A stretch of DNA of 64,000 nucleotides from Nematostella vectensis (GCF_932526225.1 NC_064036.1:19118953-19182952), one strand, 5' to 3'; counted from the first letter of the stretch, positions 1 to 13,219 are shown. Notes: generated by a model not told the origin, from the letters alone. A program made the numbers and translations.

Positions 1-811
1 TGAAGAATTTCGAATCCACATTTCGTAACCTGGATTACGCATCTGCACTGGATATGGAAGACCCAGACCCCATGGCCGCTTTTCTCGAAAATCCTAAGAT
101 GCACATTGAGCACGTGATCAAAATGAGGATGTTTAAGGTATATTTGTGGGGAAGTCGGTGGACCCTTGATTGATCTAAGGATGTTAAACACAATCAGTGC
201 CAGTGATTTGTTTCACCAAATAATCGTGTTTTTCTTATTTTAAGGACCCTCTCAACTTGATAAAAAATGGGATGTTCTTTGATCTTGGATTGAGAACAGC
301 AGACTATCACAAACCTGAAGTTGTAAAAGACGCCATACTAGACATCGATGCCAAATTCACCTTGATACTTATCTACGAGTATCTTGACGAGTCCCTGGTG
401 ATGTTAAAACGGAAGTTATGCTGGGAGCTAGATGATGTGGTGTACCTCAAGGCTCAGTACTTGAACCATGAACACCATGCGAGAAAATCTTTTAGTTCAA
501 GCGAAAAAGCAGCTCTAAAAAATTGGAGCAAAGCAGATGTCGCATTATACGAATATTTCAATAAAACTCTTTGGCAAAGAATATCATACGAGGAGCCGGA
601 ATTCTCAAAGGATTTGGCCGTGTTTCGGGAGAGACAGAGAACAATAGAGGCAGACTGTAGCAATTACGAGCAGACTGCTGGATCTGCGCTCGGACTGAAT
701 GGCGACATGAATCAATATCTCTGTCAGAAAATGAAACTTTCTGACGTAAACTATTTGCAATATTTTCGAGCAAAACTTACGGCATTCAAGCTCAGCAACG
801 TGTATACTTAA
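1..811 (+). CDS. Galactose 3-O-sulfotransferase-like protein, 3' end (partial)
   Basis: Two exons are visible, 1-137 and 245-811, joined in phase 0 with AAG|gtatat and a ttttaag acceptor, ending in TAA at 809-811. About 233 C-terminal residues are present; the 5' part lies outside the window. The stretch around 'LILIYEYLDESLVMLKRKLCW' (about residues 80-100 of this fragment) is the typical C-terminal signature of the Gal3ST family of Golgi enzymes, which move sulfate from PAPS to the 3-OH of galactose on glycolipids or glycoproteins. The PAPS-binding 5'-PSB motif would be upstream and cannot be checked. The tail is rich in charged residues and shows no transmembrane segment, as expected for a type II Golgi protein whose anchor is N-terminal. 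Family assignment is fairly secure; the exact paralogue and substrate are not decidable. Confidence 0.8.
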
Positions 812-2299
812 TACTAACTATAAACTTTCTGTTTATAACAGAAATATGATAGGATGCGCTAAGCTGCAAGGGCATACAACGAGCCCCCCTTCTCGAAACA
901 CATTAAAATGGCATTTTTCGTCGTTTGAATATGTTCTGATGCCGAAAATATCCATTTTAAAAGTTGCTGGGGAAAAAAGTATCTGTTCCTTTTTCCCAGG
1001 AGGGACCATTCCTTTTTTTCCAAGCCAGCATTGGTTAGGATTTTTTTCCCAGCCAGTGGTTAGGCGGCATTTTAGCACATGAATATTTGCCCGTAAAATC
1101 AATCGGGACGATTTTTCCCAAGCATCCGCTCCAGCGCCCCTAAAAATATTCCCAGCACAACTAGTTTTTGCTATCAGAACCATTCGGGACGTTTTTTTTT
1201 TCAACAACCGAGGGGTTTAACATCTTTCCCACCAGCAATAAAAAACGGGATACGGAACAGATATTTTGCGGAACAGATCATCCGTTTTTTATGCTTTTCC
1301 CCTCATCGCGCTATCGAACTATTGTCACTACGGAGAATAAAATCCAATGGACTGCTGGGACCAACCTGAGTACCAGGCTTTTCTGCAGTGTCCCTAGAGG
1401 GCCTGAAACTCAGCAGGCTTTCGGAGACCCAGCGGTCTTTGCGGGCACCCCTAGACGACTCGCGACAAGAAGAAAACACTTGATAAGACTGAGGCTATAA
1501 ACATAAAATGATAGGAAAGGCTGGTCTTATATTCTGCGAGGCAGTGACGGACAATGTAAATATTGAGAAGCAATGATTAATAAAACTCTGGTTCGGATGG
1601 TAGCCTGCACACAGGCGCTAAGGACTGAACGCAAGGGAAGCATTCTCATGTCATGGCACGCCATGACAAAAAAACAAAAACAAAGAAAAATAAGTGACTG
1701 GACGCGAGGATTGCTGCACAAATATTCACGTTTATACAGTGTTGGCGTCCGCGTGCGATTTTCCGCTTGAATATAATGGTGTAGACCGCCCGCTGATTAC
1801 TGAATTATCACAGTACAAATATGGGTCAAAAAAATCCAACATATTGTTGTTAGACCAGGGCTGTCATGAATTGTTTTAGCCAAACTCAATAAGATTGCGT
1901 AAATCTGCGCCAGAGATTATGATATTAGAGCCTCTGCTTTTATATCACCGTAGCCGGGCGACTAAGTCCACAAATAGACCCTCTTTTCTTTATTTGTTGA
2001 CCATATCGCCTAGCGACGCACTGTGCATGACGTCACGTGTACCCAGCCGTGTCATGTGTGTTCCATTGTATCACAGAGTGTACCAAAAGGAAATCTATTG
2101 AGACCACAATAACACATCGCTAAACGCTTTCCCTCCCAATATTCCCTGGCACGAGGCGAGTAATCATTAAGGAGTATTTCTTGAACTTATTATAGCAGCT
2201 GAAAAATCCCTCTGATCGCCATATTGGAACGCGAGGGTTGTTGGCTCGAATCTTGAACCATTCACAGCTTCACTTCCGAATGGGTCCAAATTAACAGTC
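812..2299. other. Intergenic region, no supported gene
   Basis: About 1.5 kb between the sulfotransferase stop and the next start. Short open frames occur on both strands around 833-1500 but lack family resemblance, splice support or a coding-like residue mix. The segment 950-1210 has repeated short motifs of the type 'gggacg(a/t)tttttcccag', suggesting an old degenerate repeat. No RNA gene was recognised. Confidence 0.5.
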
Positions 2300-5200
2300 A
2301 TGACCATCCAAGATATGGGCAGGTATTTAACAAAATCGTCGTTTGCCAATGCTTCTATAGAGAGCTCTCTAAGTCTAGTTGCATTCCATAGTTATTCTTC
2401 CCCGCCATATGACGAAGAGGAGGCAGCTTCGGTCGCGGTGGGCACATCAGCGGCAGTTGTTCTTGTCACTTCTCAGGATCGAGCTAACGAATCTGGCCCA
2501 CAATTTGAAGATGAAGATTTCCTACCAGTAAGTTTTAAGCCAAGTATTTTCATTGAGTAACTAATGGTGCCCGAAAAGCTTGAGATTCGATGAAATGATA
2601 AGAATCACTAAGCTCACTGCTGGCGATGTTGTTGTGATGCGGTGTTGGCGGCAAAAATCCATTGTCGCGCGAAATAATATTTCGTTTATTACTTATAAAC
2701 GTAGTGCAGCTGAAAACGGCTGATGTGTTGTTAATAAAAATAAAATCCAAATGTTGTTTGAGCTAACCAGCGTTTCCTAGATGCTATAGTAATTGTCCTG
2801 TTTCTGTTCGGGCATACCTCGGTAGTCAACAAGGCTGTTGCTTTGTTTATTTACTGTACTTGACTGTTATTTTTGCATGTGTTTTGCAAGGACCCCTTTT
2901 AATATTGGTCGTATTATAGGATTGGTCTGCAAGAAATATATAGTTTTTTTAAAACAACTATAAAAAATTGTGTGTATACACCTATTGTTGCACTCGGAGA
3001 ATTTGCGTATCGTAATCAGCAGTGCTTCATGGGTATAAAGTAAATACAAATCCAGGTTTCAAAAGCTGTAGAATTCTTGTTAATGTTCTTCTGATCATTC
3101 ACATGGCCTTCAGGTACAAGGGTTCTGTCGTTTATACGCTACCCCCATGGGTTATTACACATGGATTCTCACGGGTGCAACCATTTTTGAAATAGGTGTA
3201 CAACACACTATATACACCCGGCCCTACCAATCAATAAAAATCGATCATCGGAAACTTATCGAATTAATCATTATAAATCAATATTAATCAGTTGATTATT
3301 ATTGATTGATACTGGAAATCGATAATAATCAATACTCACAGCCCAAGAGTACTCAATCATATTGATTATTATTGATTAATATGGGGTTTTATCCATTTCC
3401 TTTTTTTTAAACCTGACCACTGGAAATTTGAATCTGCAATCACCTTCACCGTATGAACTTGGAATGATACGTCATGCTTTTGCCGTGCTGAACCTAGTAA
3501 TTGATCATTCAGGTAGACACAATGTTGATTCAGATGCTGCACCGATTGCGTCGTTCCAAGGGGTAAAAAGGTTACTGTTGCATTGCAAAAATGTCTCTAT
3601 GTTTGAAACAGTTTCGATCTTTTGCAGTGGCGCACGCAATTGATTTACTGTAGACGTCAAGCTTCTCATGTGCCAATATAATTAAATACTTTAACAATTA
3701 GGTTTGACACGGCAGAAGCGTGATGCAAATATATCTTGTATATCTTGAATGTGGTTTGCAAACGGTAAAATTGAGTCCTTTTGAAGCAATTTAAGGACTT
3801 GCCTTGTTTATCTTACCTTGTCTATCTGGTTTTATTTTTTGAATAAACACAGTCAAACAATTGATCATGACGGTTAAGGGTTAAGGGATTATTATTCATT
3901 ATTGGAATTATCAATTGGTAGGGCCGGGTATATACAGTGCACAAGTTATAATTGCATAACACAAATTTGCATGCATATTATTTATGTATATATATATTCG
4001 TTACATTAAATAAAATTCATAAAGTATTGTATTTTTGTGAATAAAGTATTTTTTAACCACTTTAGACTATTCATATAAAAATACCAAACTCTCTATCTCT
4101 TTCTTTTTAACTTTTAGCTGCTTTCATCAAAGTACCGCTACTGCAAATGGCATGAGCTGGATGATGTTGATGTTAGGGGGAATATGCTCAAATCACCAAG
4201 AGTACGAAGAGGTATATGTTCTATCAATGCTGCTGTGTTAACAGCATTATTGATCATTCTGTATTATCTGGGGACAATTTTGAATAAATCATTTTGCTGA
4301 GGGTTAGGTAAATGTCAATAGAAAGATAAGATAATCAACAGGGGCCAGTTGCACAAAGCCTGGATAAGCTATCTGCCGGATAGGCGCTAACCACCGGTTA
4401 AAATCCCTATTCATTTACCTCTTAATGGCTTCCCATTCCCATGGTAAATATGCAAAGCGCGCGCTGTTTTTTTTTTAAACAAAATGGCGACCGTAGAAGG
4501 AGCTACACAAGTGCCTGAAAACAAGCAGTTTATCGAGGAAAAGTGCATGTAAATCATGGAATGATCACAGGGGATATTTTTTGCTTCTTTCTGTCTTTGG
4601 GAGTTACATTTCTCGACAGAACGGGCAATATAGTTTGATTCCAATCCTGCCAGAGCTGCATGTAAGTTCGTAGTTTATTGTGAATTTACCAACTGGAAAA
4701 TTCATTGTTTGCATGTGTTTCAGCTTTCACTGTGTCTATAATGAATCTAAATTCTGAAAATAAATTAGAAAGCAAGACGCCATCTTGTTTTTTCTTCACA
4801 TTTATTCGGTGGATAAGATTTTATCCGACCTCTATCATCCAGTTGCCACTTGGCTAACTTTTATCCGCTGGATGAGGATTTAACCGGTTGATAAGACTTA
4901 TCCAGGCTTTGTGCAACCGACCCCAGATCAGGCCGCCAAGCCATCAGGGGTCAAACAAAGGGAGATAAGCCAGAATCAGCCAGGGTTTGCTTAGGAAGGA
5001 TGCTCTTTCATAGATATCATAAGTGAGGAGTTTAAGATTCTTAAAAAATAAATATTTTTGGCAGCTGGGGACTGGGGGGGGTACATGCCTACTGCGCCCA
5101 CTCCCAGCTATTTGTCAGTGGGTGGGCCATATACTGTACATAAATGATTGCTTAAGAAATACTCTATTCATGCTCTTGCCTTTTTTTCCCAGCTCCCAAG

Positions 5201-7025
5201 GGTTATAAACTTGAGGCAGTCCGCAAGCTAGAGCTTGAAGAAGGGATGGAAAACTCAGATGAGGAAGATCACAGGCAGTTGCATGTTCCACTTAGAAGGA
5301 GAAAAGCCAAAAGAACTAACCATTTCAGAAATAAAATGGAGAACTGGGAGAATGCTGAGGTAAGAACTGTCACTTCTCTATGAAAGACTAAGGTTTCTTT
5401 AGACTATATTGTTTATTTTTAATGTATTTTAATGATTGTTGCATTGCTTTTTGGCCACCCCTAATAATTATAATGATTAGTCCTTACAGTAAGATCAGTA
5501 AGTGCATTGAGAAAAGCATCAAACGTTTGGTGATGTTTTTGAAGTTCTAATTTTTTGTTTCTCAACAGTCTGTAAACTTGTCATATCAAGACTTGGGTCA
5601 CCCCTTCCAGAAGAAAGAATTCCTGAGAGTGCTAAGAAGACTTATTCGCTGTGAGAACATTCAGCTTATGGATAATGCCTTGAAAGATCTAAATTCAGTT
5701 GGACTACCAAGGTACACAATCGTTTTCTTTTTTTCTAAAAACTTTTTTTTTCTTTTACTCAGTAATTTGAAGCACAATATTTTGTTTTGTGAGGGAGGGA
5801 GGGTCGTCCCCCAATTGTTTTCAAGGACAGCTAACCCGTGCATACTAATTATCACAGTGTTTAATTTCACCGTCACTCTGCCTTTTTGTCTCCACATCAA
5901 ATTACTTATCAGCTTTAATCCCATTTGTAGGTGTACACATCTTTACCTTCAAAGAAACTACATCAGTGATTTGCGAAAACTTCCAAAGGTCCCGATGCTT
6001 GAGCACCTGTCGTTACAGCAAAACAGTATCGAGTCTCTAGCTGGTCTAGAACTGCTGAGAAAAACAAACATCAAGTCATTGATCTTGAAGGGCAATCCAA
6101 TCGAGCTGGACCCACATTACAGGCAAATGTAAGTAAAGAATTAAAAACTCCAGCTTTGGCAGAGCTTGTGTTTTTGTAAGTACAAATAAGAAGGGCTATG
6201 GAATCTTGATCACTTGCGATTTGGTGCAAGGCTTAGATCAACTTCCCAAATGGAATACAGGCTTACATTTCTAAATACAAACCTAATGCGGAAGCCCGTT
6301 TGGAAGTTTTGGTGATAAAGAACAGAAGTAAAAATAAGGTTGAGGGTAGCATGGTTTTGGAGACTTTCCAAGCAGACCGGGGTTGGGGGTGCTTCCCATC
6401 CCCTGTTTTTGTTGTTAAGAAAAAGCAAATGGGCTGACGAAAGGTCCCTAGGAATATTGATTCTCAAGATTCTCAGATTTTAGAGATTCAACTTCTTGTT
6501 CTTAGATCTTTCTTGAATTGACCATTGCTGCCCTCAAATAGCAATTCGCAACACATATTTTGTGTATTAATCACAAAAAGAAAGCTAAAAAACGGGTCAT
6601 TCAAATACAAGAAATGTATAAGAAATTCTCGTTGAATTTTCCTGGGGGATTACAGGAAATGTATTAGGAACTTTTTATTTTTTGCTGGGAGATGAAGGCT
6701 AAAAACCGGGAGTATCCTGGGCAAAAACTGGGTTGGCAGGTGTGCATTTTTTTCACTTCCACCATACAGAATTTTAATTCAGACAAAAATAATATCATAC
6801 CTACCCCTAGAATATATTGAATTAAAAAATGCAAATGCAAGTATTCCCACGTATTCTTTGATATGTTGGATAGGGTTGTGGCAGTACCTTAATTTTTATT
6901 TTTGTTGTTCTAGGGTGTTTAAGGTTCTACCAGACCTCTTACTTCTAGATGGCGTCCCTAAGCTTGAGAGTGACGTGGAAGACTCATTGCAAGCAACTAT
7001 TGCTAGAACTTGCATAGTCTCCTAG
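2300..7025 (+). CDS. Leucine-rich-repeat protein with acidic N-terminus, six exons
   Basis: Exons: 2300-2527, 4118-4211, 5193-5359, 5569-5711, 5931-6128, 6914-7025. All junctions are GT-AG and phases agree, giving 313 residues. The N-terminal 76 residues are low-complexity with an acidic end (EDEDF). Residues about 108-160 are basic and charged (HVPLRRRKAKR). The C-terminal half holds two to three SDS22-type leucine-rich repeats (LYLQRNYISDLRKLP; LSLQQNSIESLAGLE; SLILKGNPIELDPHYR), followed by a cap of the usual form (VFKVLPDLLLLDG). Such repeats are protein-binding; no enzyme motif is seen. I do not recognise the orthologue, so no function is assigned. Introns 1 and 2 carry inverted-repeat elements. 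AATAAA lies 180 bp past the stop. Confidence 0.75.
3217..3928. mobile_element. 712-bp non-autonomous DNA transposon with 15-bp TIRs and 8-bp target duplication
   Basis: The ends are perfect 15-bp inverted repeats, CCCGGCCCTACCAAT at 3217-3231 and its complement at 3914-3928. Both are bordered by the identical 8-bp direct repeat TATATACA (3209-3216 and 3929-3936). The interior is AT-rich, has subterminal clusters of ATTGATTATT-like motifs in both orientations, and lacks a transposase frame. An 8-bp duplication fits hAT, P or Merlin superfamilies; the terminal bases do not settle which. It sits in intron 1 of the leucine-rich-repeat gene. Confidence 0.85.
4341..4924. mobile_element. 584-bp inverted-repeat element (MITE)
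   Basis: The left end GGGGCCAGTTGCACAAAGCC and the right end (complement GGGGTCGGTTGCACAAAGCC) match over about 28 bp, reaching GGATAAG. Further subterminal ATCC(A/G)/GGATAA motifs occur in inverted order, and ACCGGTTAAA is mirrored at both ends. No clear target duplication was found. The end sequence resembles widespread PIF/Harbinger-like MITEs, but superfamily is uncertain. The interior contains an ATG-headed 22-codon frame at 4483 followed by a GTAAAT donor-like site. Confidence 0.7.
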
Positions 7026-9837
7026 CACAGGCCCCTTCTAAACAATATCAACGACATTTTATACATAACAGGAATAGAGGCAATGCAAAATATTTTGATA
7101 ATTATTTAATTTGAGCTTTGTATATACTGTACATAAAAGACATTTTAATAATTTTATACAGATAGATGGTTTTCTAGAAATCAGTTCTGTCAAAGAATAT
7201 ACAAAATAAAGATATGAAAAACGCATCGGAGTGTTTGTCAGATTATAAGCAGCATTATATGCCTTATTCTATAATTTCGCGCGACTTTATTTTCGCGAAA
7301 ATTTTCTCAGCATATTTCGCGAGTTTTAAATTTCGCGATTGTGGAGAAAAATTGTGTTTGCAGAGGATTTAAGTTTGAAAATTTGAAGCTAACCAACAAC
7401 TTAAACAGGGCCAATATATTGAAACAAAACCAACACACTGTCCCTTAGCAATTGTACCCTGGGTAACAGAGCCTCCAAACTTCTCTCGCCCAGTGACGCT
7501 AAGCCAGACGGAAGAAGTCTTGAGTCGCGAGTCTTTAAGTTCGCGAATTTAATTAAGTACGCACGAAAATTAAGCAGCATGCAACCAAAGCAATGTTGCG
7601 CGTCTGCCCAAAAGTCTGATTGACAATACTCCGCGCTATTCCCCAACGAAACAGTGAACATTAATCCTAGGCGGTCGATTGTGTCAGATTTTTTGTAATG
7701 AAATGCCCAGAAATCAACGCAAATGTCGTTGTAAAGTGCTGATATATTGAGTGTTTCATTCCTTGCAAGGAGAGGGAGTTGCGCCGAAAAGCTGTGAGTC
7801 AGCCGCGTACACAGGATTGGCTGAGAGGCGAGCGAGAATTGTGCAATCATAAGGGAAAGTTAATATATTTTTTTTTTGGGGGGGGGGCTGCTTTGTTTGA
7901 TTTATTTTCTCTGTTTCAAAAATTTCGACCCTCCCCAAATCTAAAGCGCAAAAACAGTGACCCTTCCCCAGAAAGGCAACCAAAAATTAAGGCCCTCCCC
8001 CAGAAAAAAAAAAGTTGAAAAGCGGTAACTTTATTGAAACTATACTCTAGTCTTGAGATAGCTCTACGTAAGGCACGTTCTTCCAGGAGCAAATCCTATA
8101 ACACCGCATGAGTGTAAAGCCCCGAAATGTAATAAACACCCACAAATGTAATGAATCCACAATAAAAAGGCCCACAAATGTAGCTACCCACATTTTTTAT
8201 GGTGCCGTGCTGTACAAACAAAGAAAGGGTATTGGGCACTTTGCCAAGAAAAAATATATGCTATATATTTTGTTAACCCAATATGTGGGGAGACAGACGA
8301 CCCCTCCCCCTGCACGCCAAAGTATTGTGTGTGAGGAGGGGGGGACACTGACTTAGACATGCCCATAAAGGGGTGGCATTTTTCAGGGGTGTAAATGATA
8401 TTGTATAGGGAGTCTAGGGGCATGCTCCCCCGTGAAAATTTTGCCATAATATATGTTATGCTAATTATTGCTAAAACCTAAATATAAAACAGTATCATTA
8501 GCTCCTTTCGCAACTGAAATCTTATTTAAATATATTTTAATACCACAAATCTGAAAAGTTAGTAGGGGGAACTTTGACATGAATCGAAATTCACAAATTC
8601 AATGATGGTAGTTAATAAAACCAAAACTGCAAACGATAAAAATATAGTTAAAGCCACATATTAGGGGATAATGATTTTCAACGCCAGCCAAACGAAAGTC
8701 ATGAAGGGTTAAGCAAAAGGCGCATCACATTCATTTCGTATCTATTTTGTAGGGGGTCTGGGGTTTCCCCCCCCCTCCCACCCCCCAAAAAAAAAATGAA
8801 ATTCCAGTCTGTTAGAAAATAAGGCCCTCCCCTATACCCTGTATCAAAATTTGAGGCCCTCCCCCAAATTGACGCTCAAAATATCGCAGTCTTAATCTTT
8901 TTTGATGTTGAGGAGGGATGAGCGCAGTCACTCCTTCCATGCTCGCGCAAGCTCCTCACTACTATTAGAACGTTCCATGGCATTGCTGTCTTGTTTTGTG
9001 TTGCTTAGCGACAATGCATTCTGCCGGGAAGACACTTCCATATATGGGCAATTACGTCACTGACACCTAGAAAATGGCGCCTCTATTGAGTTTATACCTA
9101 GAGTTTTCGAATCGATTTTTCACGGTAAATAATTCCTTTCCCTGTGAATACGAGAAATATTTGCTTAGCCTGTAAAATAATATAGTTTTTTTTTCACAAT
9201 CCTGTCGTTTTGTTTGTATTTGGAGGGCGAATATTACCGAAAATAGCCCGTAACAACCACGAATGTAGGTTGGATGAAGAGCGAGCAACTGTCAACACAA
9301 CTGAGAAAGCGGTCGAGATGTCCCATCTCCCGACAAAATACATTCTTATTCACGCAGATTAGAGGAGTCGATAATTGTGTATTATACCTTTGTGACAGAC
9401 TACCCCAGTTTGTGCTAACGGTAAGTGTAAATACGGTTACGATACGATACGGTTAAAGGACGGCAAAGAAAATGACCATACATGACTACTTATTTGAAAT
9501 TATTTTTTTTAACTGTAGCTAGCAACTGGCCTAATCTTGGTAAGACTGGTCGTTATACGTTGTCGTATTTATTTCGATTATGCTTATTTATCTTTGTTAT
9601 TCAGAAGTCTATTTTGTTGATTTAGCCGCGCTGGGTGTTAAAGAACCAGTGTCAGCCAAATTAAGTTCAGAGTTGGATATAAAAGGGTTCTACTGTATAT
9701 TTTCCTTGCTATTATCAAATGTTGCCACTTTATTACCACTGCACCAGAAAAGAGTACAAATGCAACAATGAATACTCATCCAAATCCTCTTATAAAAAAT
9801 TGATTTTATTATGATTTTATTATGATTTACAGTGATA
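7026..9837. repeat. Intergenic region rich in degenerate interspersed repeats
   Basis: At 7270-7345 there is a cluster of TTTCGCG motifs, including ACTTTATTTTCGCGAAAAT, related to the ends of the element at 35413-35777. Between about 7860 and 8890 several G-tracts and C-tracts accompany repeated 'aggccctcccc' motifs and a 'tctaggggcatgctccccc' motif of the kind seen in decayed hAT-like elements. Open frames here look spurious. The KIF17 promoter and a non-coding first exon probably lie between 9000 and 9837, but I could not place a transcription start. Confidence 0.4.
7205..7210 (+). terminator. Polyadenylation signal AATAAA
   Basis: Canonical AATAAA 180 bp after the stop codon of the leucine-rich-repeat gene, in AT-rich 3' UTR-like sequence. 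Confidence 0.6.
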
Positions 9838-12800
9838 ATGGCAGAGGCTGTGAGAGTTATTGTGCGCTGTCGTCCTTTAAACAAGAGAGAGAAGGACCTT
9901 AAATGTGAAACCGTGCTTGAGATGGACAGTGACACTGGCCAATGCCGCTTGCACAAGCCAGGGGATAAGACACAGCCCCCAAAAGCATTTACATTTGATG
10001 GGGCCTATTTTATCGACTCAACAACAGAGAATATCTACAATGACATCTGTTTCCCTCTTGTGGAGGGGGTCCTGGAAGGCTATAATGGCACTGTATTTGC
10101 CTACGGCCAAACTGGGTGTGGCAAGTCATTCAGCATGATGGGCATAACTGATCCACCAACTCAGCGTGGAATAATTCCTAGGGCTTTTGAACACATTTTT
10201 GAATCGATAAATGTTGCTGATGATAGCAAGTTCTTAGTCCATGCGTCCTATTTAGAGATTTACAATGAAGAAATCAGAGATTTATTAGGAAAAGATCATA
10301 AAGCAAAATTAGATTTAAAGGAACATCCTGATAAAGGGGTTTATGTTAAGGATCTTACCATGATTCCTGTTAACTGTGTTTCTGAGATAGAGCATGTTAT
10401 GGACTTGGGAAGTAAGAATAGGTCTGTTGGTGCTACTCTGATGAATGCTGATTCATCCCGATCCCACTCAATCTTCAGCATCAACCTTGAGATTTTAGAT
10501 GATGATTCGGAGGGTAACGAGCACATAAGAGCAGGAAAGCTCAATCTTGTAGATTTAGCAGGTAGTGAGAGGCAGTCCAAGACGGGGGCTACTGGCGGTC
10601 GTCTTAAGGAAGCCACTAAGATTAACCTGTCCTTGTCAGCTCTTGGAAATGTCATATCAGCCCTTGTGGATGGCAAGGCTAAGCACATTCCCTACCGTGA
10701 CTCAAAACTCACACGACTTCTTCAGGTATGTTAGTGGTCTTAGATGAAAACAGGAAAGGAATGGGAGGAATACTAAAACTGTGGGCTTTTAGCAGAACTC
10801 AGTTTTTTCATAAAATCAATGGCCAATTTTCATAAACAATATGTATAATGTTATCTACCCAGGATTCACTAGGGGGTAACACCAAGACCCTCATGGTAGC
10901 ATGTCTAAGTCCTGCTGATAACAACTACGACGAGACCCTGAGCACCCTGAGGTATGCCAACAGAGCCAAAAACATCAAGAACAAACCCAAGATTAATGAG
11001 GATCCCAAGGATGCGCTTCTAAGGCAGTACTCAGAAGAGATTGAACGTCTGAAGAAAATGCTTATGGGGCAGATGGAAATACCTACAGATCTTCTTGGTA
11101 AGTCTGTCTGAAGCAAAAAGTTACTCCTATCGGCATACTGTGTCCCTTCTCTCAATGTGATTGCAAAGTACTCAAAAACATGAGAGATCAAATTGTATTT
11201 CTGCTAGTTTCAGTAAAGACACATGAAGGGGGGGGGGGGGCATGCTGACAACTTTCAGAATGTTGACCAATCAAAGTCCTTTTGTGGATATCACATAACA
11301 ATCCAGACAAGTTACCATATTTCCATGATTCAAGTGGCCCTTGAGGAATCTTGCTTTCTTACCAGTTCGCTCAATTGATTTATTTCAGTATGTCATTGTT
11401 TTAAAATCTGTGATTTGTCAAAGTTGTGCAGCATGCCCATTTCCTCTGCTCTCACTGTATTTTTTTTCAATATACGCCTATATTTACATGTTGATAGGAG
11501 GTGGTGGGGCTCCCGCCATAGCAGCTAACCCAGCAGCCCCAAGAAGATCCTCCATATCTGGTGACCACTCTGCCATATTGGCAGTGGAGACAGAGAAGGT
11601 CCGGCAAGATTACGAGTCCAGACTAGCAGACATGAAGAGTATGTATGAGGCTGAGCAGATCTCCAAACAGAAGCTACAGACTGAGATGGAGAAACTCCGA
11701 GCGGGTTACAACAAGAAGGTGCACGAGATAGAGGAACAATACAGGGCAGATGAGGAGGGCGTGGCTGCACAAGGGGTATCATCTGTGACACCTGAGGCCG
11801 GAAGTGCCCTCAGTGTTATTGCCTTAGAGGAGGTGAGATAATTTGAGAATGGTGCCTACTTATAGGTTGGCAGAGGGTTTTGCAGAATGGTTTAAGCAAA
11901 GCAAAGCAACAACAAAGAAGTTAACTTGGCTAAGAGGCGGAGCTTTTGTGCTACTATTACTAAATGAATATTTTGTGCTTCTATTACTGAAGAAAATAAA
12001 CGTCGCTTGATTTCTTAAGTGTATGAACCCCAGTTATTTATGTGAACAGCATTTTTTTTTTCAGTCTCTACGGGGGTCTGAACCGAACAACAACGCGCTA
12101 TCTTTGATCTCGGGGCCTCTGGCGAAAAGCAAAGAGAGCGCCTCTCAGGAGCCTGGGTCCATCATTCAAATGGTTCAAGACAAATCTAAGGCACTGGGAG
12201 CTAGCGCGGTCGCAGTAGCACAGGGAGCCCAAATGGAAGCCTTGAAGCGCCTGCAAGAGCTACAGGAGAAGATGGTGGGCGGCGAGAAGAAAGGCGACAC
12301 TAAGCTGAAAGAGAAGCGGAAGCAGCGCAAGGCATACGCAATGTCGAGGAAGGAGAGACTGGTCCGGGCGGTAAATAAGATGGACGATGACGGCATCATG
12401 GTCAAGGTTTATGACTCTCTACAAGACGAGATCAAGTTTAAAACTAAAACTATTGATCGCCTGGAGAACCGTCTACAGTCGTACCAGGTAGAGATTGATG
12501 ACCTCCAGGAAGAATTTGAGCGTGACCGGGAAGACTACCTAGACAGCATCCGTAAACAGGAGCAGACGATAAAACTACAACAGCAGATTATCGATAAGAT
12601 CCAGCCCTGCATTCGACGCGACTGCAATTACTACAACATCGACAAGATCAAAGCAGAGTGCACGTGGGACGAGGAGGCCGGCAAATGGAACATGCCTGAA
12701 CTTGTCATCACCAAGACGTCCCTCCCTACGCCCGGTGTGATGCCAGGGGGGCTAACACCGGGGGGTAACACTCCTGGGCGTGGTCGGAAGTCCCCCAACC

Positions 12801-13219
12801 CCTCCAACTGGGGTCGCAGTACATCACCAAGCAACAGGGCCCAAGTAAATAACCAAGGACAAGTAATGAATGGCTATGGAGGGTATGAGGAGCCTTCAGA
12901 AGACCGATTCCTACAACATCTCTCCAAAAATTCCAGCGACGATTTTGCGTCCAGTTACTTTAAGCCCAAGCGAGCGGACAAGCTACTGCAAAACCGTTAC
13001 GAGACTATAGAAAGAAGGGAGACAGTTTCCCCCGTTACTGGTGGACGCCAGGGGGGTGCTTATCCCTCCAATATACCTCCCCCAAGGGCGTTTGGTGGAA
13101 GTCAACAGCCTCCTCCTGATGTGGTCCAACCAAGGCCGTTGAGACTTGAATCACTCCATGTCTCGAGCGAGAAAAAGAAAAAGAAGAAAAAGCAACAGAG
13201 GGATGGGGAACCCTGGTAA
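9838..13219 (+). CDS. KIF17: Kinesin-2 family homodimeric motor KIF17 (OSM-3 type)
   Basis: Exons: 9838-10725, 10863-11097, 11498-11832, 12065-13219; all phases agree and give 870 residues. The motor domain is N-terminal: P-loop GQTGCGKS at residues 90-97, switch [10 protein letters not shown], switch [10 protein letters not shown], and [11 protein letters not shown] followed by DSLGGNTKT across the first intron. The neck [19 protein letters not shown] is that of KIF17/OSM-3. A coiled coil spans about residues 410-600, followed by the conserved tail block with [19 protein letters not shown]. The C-terminus is proline/glycine-rich and ends in a lysine run, a possible nuclear-import or cargo signal. 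KIF17 moves toward microtubule plus ends in cilia and dendrites. The start ATG at 9838 was chosen because [13 protein letters not shown] matches the family start. The fifth P-loop residue is Cys rather than the usual Ser, Thr or Ala. Confidence 0.95.

Noticed and set aside
833-1500. ORFs of 78-124 codons after the sulfotransferase
   Set aside because: Overlapping on both strands in repeat-like sequence; no recognisable domain.
5578-6132. 184-codon ORF across an intron of the leucine-rich-repeat gene
   Set aside because: It reads through a 219-bp intron with good GT and AG ends; the spliced form gives a continuous leucine-rich repeat.
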